NCBI GenBank assembly: GCA_016720465.1
Contig: JADKKO010000001.1
Location: 62,001-126,000 of the forward strand
Source: Holophagaceae bacterium
GTDB taxonomy: Bacteria > Acidobacteriota > Holophagae > Holophagales > Holophagaceae
Length of the DNA stretch: 64,000 nucleotides
Direction of reading: 5' to 3'
In this document: one piece after another, positions 49,449-57,333 of the stretch
Layout of the letters: the number at the start of each line of letters is the position of its first letter
Position numbering within the stretch: position 1 is the first letter of the stretch
Made by a program: the position numbers and the translations under genes
The notes under the pieces: model-generated
What the model saw: the letters and a program-made list of their open reading frames with translations, nothing else
What the model was told of the DNA's origin: nothing
Databases searched by the model: none

Positions 49449-49593
49449 GCCAGTACTCCAGATTCAGACGAGTCCAAGGTTGTAGCACCGCTTCCAAGAC
49501 GATGCAAAGCCCGATTTGACGGATTCGAACGGGTCCGAAGTCCTGCATTGTGGAAAACCATGTGGAATACTTGTGGATTGAAAGGCCTACTCC

Positions 49594-51015
49594 ATGCGCA
49601 AAACCAAGATCGTCATCACCATGGGCCCGGCGCTTCAGGATTCCGCAAAGCTGAGGGAAATTTTATTGGAAGCTGATGCGGTGCGCCTCAACGCCAGCCA
49701 TGGCGATCCTGTTTCCAGGGCTGAAGTCCTGTCGGACATCCGCGCCTTGAGCCTGGAACTGGGCCGCCACATTCCGGTGTTTCTGGACCTCCAAGGCCCC
49801 AAATGGCGCATCGGCCTGCTCGATGAACCGGCGCGGCTGGACGTGGGCAGCGTGGGCATCCTGGTCCCCCCCGGAACGCCCGTCCCAGGGGGATTCGCGT
49901 GGACCGCGCCGCTTCCCCATCCGGAACTTTTCGAAGCTGCCAAACCCGGCCAGATCTGGCTGCTGGATGACGGCGCGCTGAAGCTCGAAGTGGTGGAGTC
50001 CGGCGCGGGCCGGGTGACGGCGCGAGTGCTGGTCGGCGGCCTCCTGAAAGCGAGGAAGGGCATCCATCCCGTGGGCCTCGACGTGGCGATGAATCCCCTC
50101 ACCGAGAAGGACCTTGCGGACATCGAATGGGGCGTGGGCCACGGGGTGGATCTGTTCGCCCAGAGCTTCGTGCGCGGCGCCCAGGATGTCCGCCAGTTGC
50201 AGGAGCGCATCAAGCAGCACGGCGGCTCGCAGCCCGTCATCGCCAAGATTGAACATCCCCTGGCCCTGGCCCACCTCGAAGAGATCCTCGAAGTTTCCTG
50301 GGGAGTGATGGTGGCCCGCGGGGACCTGGGCGTGGAACTCGGCGTGGAGTGCGTCCCGGGGCTTCAAAAACGCATCATCCGCGCGGCGCGCAGGGCCTTG
50401 AAGCCCGTCATCACCGCGACGCAGATGCTCGAATCCATGATCTCCAACCCCCAACCCACCCGGGCCGAAGCCAGCGATGTGGCGAACGCGATCTGGGATG
50501 GCACGGACGCGGTGATGCTGAGCGCCGAAAGCGCCATGGGCAACTACCCCGTGGAAGCGGTCCAGTGGCTCGCGCGGATCGCGCTGGAAGCCGATGCGCA
50601 GCAGCAGCGCGGCACCGATTCCATCCAGCGGGAACTGGCCACGAAAATCCATGGCCGGGCCGATGTGTCCGTGGCTTTTTCCGCCTGCCGGACCGCCGAG
50701 GAAATCCAGGCCCGCTGGATCGTCGCCTTCACCGAAGGCGGCGGAAGCGCCCGCATGGTTTCGCGCCTCGCGGGCAAGATATCGGTGCTGGGCGCCACCA
50801 CGGACATTGCCACGGCCCGGTGCATGGGCCTGCTGCGGGGCGTGAAGGCCCTCATTATTCCGCGGGTGGAGAGCACCGATGCCATGGTTGAAGCCCTGCG
50901 TGAATTGCTTCTGGCTCAGCACGAACTGAATCCGGGCGACCAGATCGTGATGACCATGGGGCTGCCGCTCTGGAAGAGCGGCAGCACGAACACCATGAAG
51001 GTGATGGGATTTTGA
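49594..51015 (+). CDS. pyk: Pyruvate kinase
   Basis: Pyruvate kinase makes pyruvate and ATP from phosphoenolpyruvate. It is 473 residues. Signatures are KIVITMGPA, RLNASHG, LDLQGPKWRIG, the active-site Lys in VIAKIEHP (family IxKIE), MVARGDLGVELG, ITATQMLESMI and DAVMLSAESA. The last 120 residues form the C-terminal allosteric domain. It has its own upstream region of 145 bp shared with the divergent Fis-type gene. Confidence 0.96.
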   Translation: MRKTKIVITMGPALQDSAKLREILLEADAVRLNASHGDPVSRAEVLSDIRALSLELGRHIPVFLDLQGPKWRIGLLDEPARLDVGSVGILVPPGTPVPGGFAWTAPLPHPELFEAAKPGQIWLLDDGALKLEVVESGAGRVTARVLVGGLLKARKGIHPVGLDVAMNPLTEKDLADIEWGVGHGVDLFAQSFVRGAQDVRQLQERIKQHGGSQPVIAKIEHPLALAHLEEILEVSWGVMVARGDLGVELGVECVPGLQKRIIRAARRALKPVITATQMLESMISNPQPTRAEASDVANAIWDGTDAVMLSAESAMGNYPVEAVQWLARIALEADAQQQRGTDSIQRELATKIHGRADVSVAFSACRTAEEIQARWIVAFTEGGGSARMVSRLAGKISVLGATTDIATARCMGLLRGVKALIIPRVESTDAMVEALRELLLAQHELNPGDQIVMTMGLPLWKSGSTNTMKVMGF

Positions 51016-51070
51016 ATCCCGAGTCTGAAGTCCCAAGTCTCAAGTTCGCCTCATCGCACAGGGGTGAACA

Positions 51071-51232
51071 GTGAAAGGGATCCTCAGCCTGCTGCTCATG
51101 ACCCTCGCCGGATGGGCCGGCTGGTGGCTCGGGGAATTCGTGGGGATCACTACGGCGGTGGTGCTTTCCATGGTGGCGAGCGGCTTCGGCCTGTGGCTGG
51201 CCCGGTGGATCGACCGGGAATATTTCGGGTGA
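51071..51232 (+). CDS. Small membrane protein
   Basis: This is a 53-residue ORF from GTG 51071 with a G-rich SD (GGGGTGA) upstream. Two hydrophobic stretches, ILSLLLMTLAGWAGWWLG and ITTAVVLSMVASGFGLWL, are separated by EFVG, and the end is basic (ARWIDREYFG). No family is recognised. It is co-directional with pyk, 55 nt downstream, and its end lies 12 nt before the repeat array. Confidence 0.6.
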   Translation: MKGILSLLLMTLAGWAGWWLGEFVGITTAVVLSMVASGFGLWLARWIDREYFG

Positions 51233-51244
51233 GGAACCAGTTCG

Positions 51245-51427
51245 GAGCTTTGAGCTATGAGCCATGAGCCATGAGCAAATGTGGCTGCGCCTTCGGCGCA
51301 CCTTGGAACAACAAAGCAAAAGCTCATAGCTCAATGCTCAATGCTCAATGCTCAATGCTCAATGCTCAAAGCTCATAGCTCAAAGCTCAAAGCTCATAGC
51401 TCAAAGCTCATAGCTCAAAGCTCATAG
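51245..51427. repeat. 7-mer tandem array in inverted arms with an apical hairpin
   Basis: The left arm 51245-51280 has five 7-nt units of the form GAGC(T/C)(A/T)T. The right arm 51320-51427 has about 15 units of (A/T)GCTCA(A/T), the reverse complement pattern. Between them lies a perfect hairpin TGCGCC-TTC-GGCGCA (51286-51300). The array fills the gap between two convergent genes, and the last unit supplies the stop codon of the minus-strand gene. A bidirectional terminator role is plausible. Confidence 0.85.
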
Positions 51428-51700
51428 CCCCCAGCCCCGCAGCGCATCCAATAGAGCGTCCAACTGGCCTTTTTCGGTGGTGTGGAAGCGGCTCACGAGC
51501 TTGTAACCCTGCGCAACCTTCTGGTAGCGGTGCAGCCACAGGAAAGGCCCTTCCCACGGGGCTTCGGGACCGTTGCGGGTTTTGACGAAAAAGGCCACGG
51601 TGGTCCACGGCCCGCGGCTCAGCACACGGCGGCCCAACTCCTCGATGGCCGTCTCGTCGTCGTGGTCCAATACCAGATCGTCGATATCAGGGATGATCAT
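51422..51700 (-). CDS. Small conserved-looking hypothetical protein
   Basis: This is a 92-residue soluble protein: an acidic start (MIIPDIDDLVLDHDDETAIE), a core with RGPWTTVAFFVKTRNG and LWLHRYQKVAQGYKLVSRF, then a C-terminal helix. The WTTV..F/RYxK..GxYK pattern resembles small proteins annotated as hypothetical in many proteobacteria; no function is known to me. Its TGA stop falls inside the 7-mer array, so the array may have replaced the original 3' end. Confidence 0.7.
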   Translation of the reverse strand: MIIPDIDDLVLDHDDETAIEELGRRVLSRGPWTTVAFFVKTRNGPEAPWEGPFLWLHRYQKVAQGYKLVSRFHTTEKGQLDALLDALRGWGL

Positions 51701-51765
51701 TTTTCCAAGCTACTACGCCCACGGCTAATCTTGTTTCTTTATCCCTTGTTTCTGATGGAGCGCCA

Positions 51766-53001
51766 GTGCGGATCGAATGCATCGCCATCGGCTCGGAACT
51801 GCTCACCACGAAGCGGCTGGACACCAATTCGGTCTGGATCGCCGAACGGCTGGCTGGCATGGGCCTCGGGCTCCACCGGAAAACGGCCGTGGGAGACCAC
51901 CGGGAGGATCTGGCGGAACTCTGCGAAGAGGCCTTCCGGCGCAGCGATGCAATCATCTGCACCGGCGGCCTGGGCCCCACCTTCGACGATTTCACCAAGG
52001 AGGTGTGGGCGGACGCCTTCGGCGTGGAACTGGTCGAGGATGCCGGGTGCCGGTCGGACCTGCTGGCCTGGTACGCGCAAAGGAACCGGGTGCCCCCGCC
52101 CTCGAATTTCAAGCAGGTGCTGTTCCCCGCTGGGGCGAAACCCCTGGGCAATCCGCTTGGCACTGCGCCGGGGGTTTTCTGGGAGAGGAACGGCAAGCTC
52201 ATCTTCATGCTGCCGGGCGTGCCCCGGGAGATGAAACGCATGTGGATGGACCATGTGGAGCCCGTGCTGAAACCCCTGGCGGGCGCGGCCACGCACACCC
52301 TCCGCCTGGTGGTTTGCGGCGTGCCTGAAAGCACCCTGGATCAGCGCACCGAGGCCATCCGCGACCGCCATCCGCACCTGGAATGGACCATCCTCGCGGG
52401 CCTCACCCAGGTGGAGCTCGTCTTGCGGAGCGGCGATTCCATGGCTTTGGAAGCGGCGCGCGAGGAACTGGTGCCGGAGCTGGGACAGGACCTGGCCTGC
52501 ATCGGGAGCGGCGACCTGGAAAGCGTGGTGTTGGACGCGTTGAAGGCGCGGGGCGAAACCTTGGCGGTGGCCGAGAGCATGAGCGGAGGCTTGGTGGCTT
52601 CCAGGCTCACGGCCATCCCGGGCTGCAGCGAAGCTTTCACGGGTGGCGCGGTGGTCTACAGCGCGGCGGCCAAGATCGCCTTGGCAGGTTTGGATCCGGC
52701 TTTCCTCCAGGAGCATGGAACCGTCGGCGGACCGACGGCCTTGGCGCTCGCCAAGGGCATCCGTGGAAAATGTGGCGCCACGTGGGGCCTCGGCATCACC
52801 GGCAATGCAGGTCCCACGCTCGATGCGGGAGGCAAGGACCGTCCGTTGGGCGACTGCGCCCTGGCTGTGGCGGGGCCATGGGGCGAAGAAACGCGCACCT
52901 TCATCGTTCCCGGCGACCGCGTCGATATCCAGCTTCGCAGCGCAGCCTGGGCGCTGGATCTGCTCCGGCGGACGATGCTCTCCGCACCTCTGTTAAGGTG
53001 A
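51766..53001 (+). CDS. cinA: CinA-family protein (nicotinamide-nucleotide amidase/ADP-ribose pyrophosphatase)
   Basis: This is a 411-residue two-domain CinA. The N-terminal MoeA-like (COG1058) domain has CIAIGSELLTTKRLDTNS and CTGGLGPTFDD. The C-terminal amidase (PncC) domain starts at about 250 with ETLAVAESMSGGLVASRLT, then GGAVVYSAAAK and GITGNAGP. It recycles NMN and may hydrolyse ADP-ribose. GTG at 51766 is supported by GGAG 5 nt upstream (51757-51760). The plsY start lies 4 nt after its stop. Confidence 0.93.
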   Translation: MRIECIAIGSELLTTKRLDTNSVWIAERLAGMGLGLHRKTAVGDHREDLAELCEEAFRRSDAIICTGGLGPTFDDFTKEVWADAFGVELVEDAGCRSDLLAWYAQRNRVPPPSNFKQVLFPAGAKPLGNPLGTAPGVFWERNGKLIFMLPGVPREMKRMWMDHVEPVLKPLAGAATHTLRLVVCGVPESTLDQRTEAIRDRHPHLEWTILAGLTQVELVLRSGDSMALEAAREELVPELGQDLACIGSGDLESVVLDALKARGETLAVAESMSGGLVASRLTAIPGCSEAFTGGAVVYSAAAKIALAGLDPAFLQEHGTVGGPTALALAKGIRGKCGATWGLGITGNAGPTLDAGGKDRPLGDCALAVAGPWGEETRTFIVPGDRVDIQLRSAAWALDLLRRTMLSAPLLR

Positions 53002-53005
53002 TCCG

Positions 53006-53686
53006 ATGGAATCGCCCCAACCATTTCTGCCTGTTCCGTTTCAGCTTGGGCTCTGGTGCCTGGGCGCCTTCCTCTGCGGGAGCATTCCGTTCGGATTGAT
53101 CGTGGTGAAGCTGCTGGGGCAGGGCGATGTGCGCTCCAAGGGCAGCGGCAACATCGGCGCCACGAATGTCAGCCGGGTGGCGGGGAAGGGTGCCGGGATC
53201 CTGGTGCTGTTGCTGGATGTGGCGAAGGGGATCGTGCCTGTGTTCTTGGCCCGCAAAGCCGGAATCGCAGAATCCTTCCTTCCATGGATCGGGTTCGGAG
53301 CGGTGGCGGGCCATGTTTTCTCGCCCCTGCTCCGATTCAAGGGCGGCAAGGGCGTGGCGACGGCCTTCGGGATCGTCCTGGCGGTGCATTGGCGGCTGGG
53401 CGCCCTGCCGCTCGCCTTCTTCGTGGCGGCCCTCTGGCTCACGCGCCATGTGAGCCTGGGCAGCATCCTGGCGGCGCTGATGCTCCCCCTCGAGGTGGTG
53501 CTGCTGGCCCTCAGCGGGCCCTACGGCGGCTTCCGCGCCCTCGGCGAACATGCGCCCTACCTGATGGCCTGGACCTCCATCGCGGTCCTGGTCATCGCCA
53601 AGCACCATGAGAACATCCGCCGGCTGCAGGCGGGCACCGAATCCAAACTCTGGGGTCCCGCGCCCGAAGATGGAACCCATGCCTAG
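53006..53686 (+). CDS. plsY: Acyl-phosphate:glycerol-3-phosphate acyltransferase
   Basis: PlsY transfers the acyl group of acyl-phosphate to glycerol-3-phosphate, the first step of phospholipid synthesis. It is 226 residues with about six helices. Signatures are CGSIPFGLIVVKLLG, DVRSKGSGNIGATNVSRVAG, GHVFSPLLRFKGGKGVATAFG and the C-terminal AKHHENIRRLQAGTESKL. It forms a unit with gpsA, which makes its substrate; the two overlap by 8 nt. Confidence 0.95.
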   Translation: MESPQPFLPVPFQLGLWCLGAFLCGSIPFGLIVVKLLGQGDVRSKGSGNIGATNVSRVAGKGAGILVLLLDVAKGIVPVFLARKAGIAESFLPWIGFGAVAGHVFSPLLRFKGGKGVATAFGIVLAVHWRLGALPLAFFVAALWLTRHVSLGSILAALMLPLEVVLLALSGPYGGFRALGEHAPYLMAWTSIAVLVIAKHHENIRRLQAGTESKLWGPAPEDGTHA

Positions 53687-54692
53687 CCGTCCCGATATCG
53701 CGGTCTTCGGGGCCGGCGTGTGGGGCACGGCCCTGGCCATCGCGTGGGCCCGCGCTGGGCATCAGGTGGCGCTATGGGGGCATACCCCTTCCAAAATGGA
53801 AGCACTGGTCACGACCCGGCGCCATCCGCGGCTGAACGGCATCGAACTCCCCCAGAACCTCCATCCCATGTCCGATCCCGCCGAAGCCTTCACCGCCCGG
53901 CTGTGGATTTCCAGCATCGCCACCCAGGCCAGCCCCGCCGCCTGGGCCGCGCTGCGAGCCCAGGCGCCGGATTGGGGCGCCCAGGCGCCGGACCTGCTGC
54001 TGCACACCAGCAAGGGCATCCTGGCCCAGGGCCATCAGCGCCTGGCAGAAGCGCTGGAACCTCTGCTGGATAGGCCGGTGGGGGTGCTTTCGGGTCCGAC
54101 CTTCGCGGATGAAGTCGCGAGGAATCTGCCCTCCGCCATGGTCATGGCCCTGCCTATGAGCGTAAGCGAGGCGCGTGCCGTGGCCCTTCAGCATGAACTG
54201 GCCACCGAGCATCTGCGGATCTACCTGAGCCGCGATGTCGTCGGGGTCGAACTCTGCGGTGCCCTGAAGAATGTCCTGGCCATCGCCGCCGGCCTGGTGG
54301 AGAACCTCGGCCTTGGGCATAACGCGCGGGCCGCCCTCATCACCCGCGGCCTCGCCGAGATCTCAAGGCTCGTGGCGGCCATGGGCGGCGGCCCCGACAC
54401 GGTCATGGGCCTGGCGGGCATGGGGGACCTGCTGCTCACGGCCACGGGGCCCCAAAGCCGCAACCGGCGCCTGGGCGCTTATCTCGCGGAAGGCAGAACC
54501 CTGGAAGAAGCCCAGGATCTGATGGGTGGCCAGGTGATGGAAGGCGCGAGCACCACCAAAGCTGCGCTGGCGTTGGGGCGGCAATGGGGCGTGGAACTCC
54601 CCATCGCCGAAGAGGTGGCGCGTCTGTTGGATGGCGCCAATCCCCGGGAAGCCGTCGGGCGGCTCATGAACCGCTCGCTCAAATCGGAATGA
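53679..54692 (+). CDS. gpsA: NAD(P)-dependent glycerol-3-phosphate dehydrogenase
   Basis: GpsA makes sn-glycerol-3-phosphate from dihydroxyacetone phosphate. It is 337 residues from ATG 53679. The Rossmann motif is AVFGAGVWGTALAIAWARAG; further signatures are LLHTSKGI, SGPTFADEVARNLPSA, GVELCGALKNVLAIAAGLVENLGLG (catalytic Lys) and GLAGMGDLLLTATGPQSRN. A start at ATG 53670 would add three residues and cannot be excluded. Confidence 0.94.
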   Translation: MPSRPDIAVFGAGVWGTALAIAWARAGHQVALWGHTPSKMEALVTTRRHPRLNGIELPQNLHPMSDPAEAFTARLWISSIATQASPAAWAALRAQAPDWGAQAPDLLLHTSKGILAQGHQRLAEALEPLLDRPVGVLSGPTFADEVARNLPSAMVMALPMSVSEARAVALQHELATEHLRIYLSRDVVGVELCGALKNVLAIAAGLVENLGLGHNARAALITRGLAEISRLVAAMGGGPDTVMGLAGMGDLLLTATGPQSRNRRLGAYLAEGRTLEEAQDLMGGQVMEGASTTKAALALGRQWGVELPIAEEVARLLDGANPREAVGRLMNRSLKSE

Positions 54693-54761
54693 TGGCGCGC
54701 GGATTCCCTGATTGGGCCCTGCTGGGATAATCAAGCCGATTCAACGGGAATGGAGATCCGC

Positions 54762-55820
54762 ATGAGCAGCCCCTATCGTTTCCGCGTGAAGGAGCACGGT
54801 CCCGCCGGTTCAGTGGCGCGAGAGGCCTTCGAGCCTCGAGATCCAAAGCCCGGCTGGGTGAGGCTCGAGCTGAGGGCCATGGCGCTCAACCATCTGGATC
54901 TGTGGACCACGGTCGGGCTGAAGGGCTACCCATTGGCGCTGCCGCTGACGCCTGGCAGCGATGGCGCGGGGACCGTGGCGGCCGTCGGGGAGAACACGGC
55001 CTTGCCGCCGGGCGTGGAACTGCACGGCAGCGCGATGATCGCGCCCGGGCTCTCCTGCGGCGTCTGCGCGGCCTGCCTGCGCGGCGATGACATGCTCTGC
55101 CGCGACTATAAAGTGATGGGCCACGCCTGCGACGGCACAGCGTCCACCCATGTGCTGGCGCCCGCGGCCAACCTGCTGCCCATTCCGGGCAACTGGGATT
55201 TCGAACAGGCGGCGGCCTTCCCCCTGGTGTTTCTCACCGCCTGGGAAATGCTGGTGCACAAGGCGAAGCTCAGGCCCGGTGAATCGGTCCTGGTGTGGGG
55301 CGGCGGCAGCGGCGTGGGCAGCGCGGCCATCCAGCTGGTGAAGTTCCTCGGCGGCCGCCCCATCGCGGTGGTCGGCGACCAGATGAAGGCCGTGAAGTGC
55401 TGGGAACTGGGAGCCGAACACGTCATCGTCCGCGGCATCCAGGATGTGGCGAAGAAGGTCAAGGATCTGACCCAGAAACGCGGCGTGGACCTGGTCTTCG
55501 AGCACACCGGCGCGGCGAGCTGGGAGACCAGCGTCTCCGTCGTTGCGCGCGGGGGCCGCATCGTCACCTGCGGGGCTACCACGGGCCGGGAGATCACCCT
55601 GGATCTGCGAACCCTCTTTGCAAAACAACTCACCTTTTTTGGTTCCTACATGGGCCGCCGCGAACATTTATGGACCTTGCTGGATCTGGTGCAGCGCAAT
55701 CCCACCAATCCGCCATTCCGACCCGTCATTGATCGTGTTTTTGATCTTGCGGACTATCCCGAGGCCCAGCGGCATCTTGCGGCGGGGCAGGGATTCGGGA
55801 AAGTCGTGTGCCGGGTCTGA
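54762..55820 (+). CDS. Zinc-type alcohol dehydrogenase/quinone reductase (MDR family)
   Basis: This is a 352-residue medium-chain reductase. The catalytic domain has LNHLDLWTTVG and PGSDGAGTVAAVG. The structural zinc loop has four Cys (SCGVCAACLRGDDMLC), followed by the Rossmann site GGGSGVGSAAIQLVKFLG and the end segment HLAAGQGFGKVV. The catalytic-zinc Cys of classic ADHs is replaced by the NHLD form seen in zinc-binding quinone-reductase-like members. ATG 54762 is chosen, since GGAG lies 6 nt upstream; the ATG at 54750 has none. The substrate is unknown. Confidence 0.88.
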   Translation: MSSPYRFRVKEHGPAGSVAREAFEPRDPKPGWVRLELRAMALNHLDLWTTVGLKGYPLALPLTPGSDGAGTVAAVGENTALPPGVELHGSAMIAPGLSCGVCAACLRGDDMLCRDYKVMGHACDGTASTHVLAPAANLLPIPGNWDFEQAAAFPLVFLTAWEMLVHKAKLRPGESVLVWGGGSGVGSAAIQLVKFLGGRPIAVVGDQMKAVKCWELGAEHVIVRGIQDVAKKVKDLTQKRGVDLVFEHTGAASWETSVSVVARGGRIVTCGATTGREITLDLRTLFAKQLTFFGSYMGRREHLWTLLDLVQRNPTNPPFRPVIDRVFDLADYPEAQRHLAAGQGFGKVVCRV

Positions 55821-55838
55821 CCACAAAGCGAAAAGCTG

Positions 55839-56089
55839 GACCACAAAGACACAAAGACACAAAGAAAAAGGTGGAGCCTTGTGGGGATCCAGGTAGCCGC
55901 GCGGGGTTCACTGCAACGCGCTGGTGCGCATTGGAGTGCTTCGATAACTGAGCTCCGACGATGATCTAGTACAGCCCAACAGCCGCATCCCCATCCGTCG
56001 GCACCGCATGGACGAACTGAGCCAGGCATTGGGGATTTGGTTCTGAACCTCATCTTTGCTTTTCTTCGTGTCTTTGGGTCTTTGTGGTC
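55839..56089. repeat. Inverted CACAAAG-type arms in the 382-bp gap before the decarboxylase gene
   Basis: 55839-55870 (GACCACAAAGACACAAAGAC and on, with tandem ACACAAAG) is reverse-complemented at 56059-56089 with about three mismatches. Further related units lie at 55820-55830 and 56118-56144 (CTTTGTGGTCTCAGTGTCTTTGTGG). The loop of about 190 bp has no gene I can support. The unit resembles that of the 7192-7352 element, so these two may share origin. The gap 55821-56202 otherwise holds only the SD of the next gene. Confidence 0.75.
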
Positions 56090-56202
56090 AATATTTTGTT
56101 CTTTTAATTCTCGAAATCTTTGTGGTCTCAGTGTCTTTGTGGTTCTAGGACTGCCTTTGTGGCGCACCGCTGGTAGACTCAATGGTTTGGCCTGGAGCGT
56201 GC

Positions 56203-57252
56203 ATGAAAGTCCTCATCCTCGGTGTCAACGGATTCATCGGTTCCCATTTGGTGGGACGCATCTTGCGCGATACCAACTGGGAGGTGTTCGGGATGGATCT
56301 CGGCACCCACAAGGTCACGGAACATCTGGGCCATGACCGCTTCCATTTCGTGGAAGGCGACATCACGATTTCAAAGGAATGGATCGAGTACCACGTGAAG
56401 AAATGCGACGTGGTGCTGCCCCTGGTAGCCATCGCGACGCCGAAAATCTATGTCCAGGATCCGCTGCGGGTTTTCGAGCTGGATTTCGAGGAGAACCTCC
56501 GTATCGTGCGCCAATGCGTGAAGTACAAGAAGCGCGTGGTGTTCCCGAGCACTTCGGAAGTCTATGGCATGTGCCCGGACGCGGCCTTCGACGAGGAGAC
56601 CTCTCCACTGGTGACCGGCCCCATCCCCATGCAGCGCTGGATCTATTCCACCAGCAAGCAGCTGCTGGACCGCGTGATCTGGGGCTATGGCCAGCGGGAT
56701 GGTCTGAAATTCACCCTGATCCGGCCTTTCAATTGGATGGGCCCCAAGCTGGACAGCCTCAACACAGCGAAGGAAGGCAGTTCCCGGCTGGTGACCCAGT
56801 TCGTGTGGAACCTGATCCAGGGCGAACCGCTGCAGCTGGTGGATGGCGGCGCGCAGCGCCGGTGTTTCATCGACGTGGAAGACGCCATGGACGGACTGAT
56901 GATGGTGCTGAAAAATGAGGGCGGGAAGGCCGACGGCCACATCTTCAACATCGGCAATCCCAAACTCGACCACAGCGTCCGCGAGGTGGCGGAGATGCTG
57001 CTGGAGCTGTGGCGGGTCCACCCCGAGCGCATCAAGCGCAATATCCCTTTGTCCGGGTTGGTGGAGACCAACAGCGGAACCTTCTACGGGAAGGGCTACC
57101 AGGATGTGCTGACGCGGACACCCAGCATCCAGCGGATGCAGGACGCCTTCGGGTTCGATCCCAAAGTCAGCATGAAGGAGGCCCTGGCCAAGAGCCTCGA
57201 CTTCTTCCTGAAAGAGTACGAAGCCATGGAGCAGGTGGAGGAGGAGGCCTGA
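56203..57252 (+). CDS. UDP-glucuronate decarboxylase, ArnA C-terminal-type
   Basis: This is a 349-residue short-chain dehydrogenase, closely patterned on the dehydrogenase half of E. coli ArnA without its formyltransferase half. The NAD site is ILGVNGFIGSHL; the decarboxylase residues lie in STSEVYGMC (Ser, Glu). YSTSKQLLDRVIWGYG is the YxxxK motif. RPFNWMGPKLD, RRCFIDVEDAMDG (Arg) and YGKGYQDVLTRTPSI follow. The product would be the UDP-4-keto-pentose or UDP-xylose. ATG 56203 has GGAG 5 nt upstream (56194-56197). The following ArnT-like gene supports an envelope sugar role. Confidence 0.9.
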   Translation: MKVLILGVNGFIGSHLVGRILRDTNWEVFGMDLGTHKVTEHLGHDRFHFVEGDITISKEWIEYHVKKCDVVLPLVAIATPKIYVQDPLRVFELDFEENLRIVRQCVKYKKRVVFPSTSEVYGMCPDAAFDEETSPLVTGPIPMQRWIYSTSKQLLDRVIWGYGQRDGLKFTLIRPFNWMGPKLDSLNTAKEGSSRLVTQFVWNLIQGEPLQLVDGGAQRRCFIDVEDAMDGLMMVLKNEGGKADGHIFNIGNPKLDHSVREVAEMLLELWRVHPERIKRNIPLSGLVETNSGTFYGKGYQDVLTRTPSIQRMQDAFGFDPKVSMKEALAKSLDFFLKEYEAMEQVEEEA

Positions 57253-57333
57253 GTCCAAAGCCCCGGATCCCTGGGACTCCTTATGCGTCCTGCGGACCTC
57301 AAGATCCAAGACCCAGGACCCGAGACAGCCACC

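Noticed and set aside
49510..49535. tRNA T-arm-like GGATTCGAACGGG on the pyk upstream region
   Set aside because: No D-arm, anticodon arm or acceptor stem can be folded around it on either strand, so it is a chance match.
51320..51427. CRISPR array
   Set aside because: Units are 7 nt with no spacers, and no cas gene is in the window; this is a simple tandem array.
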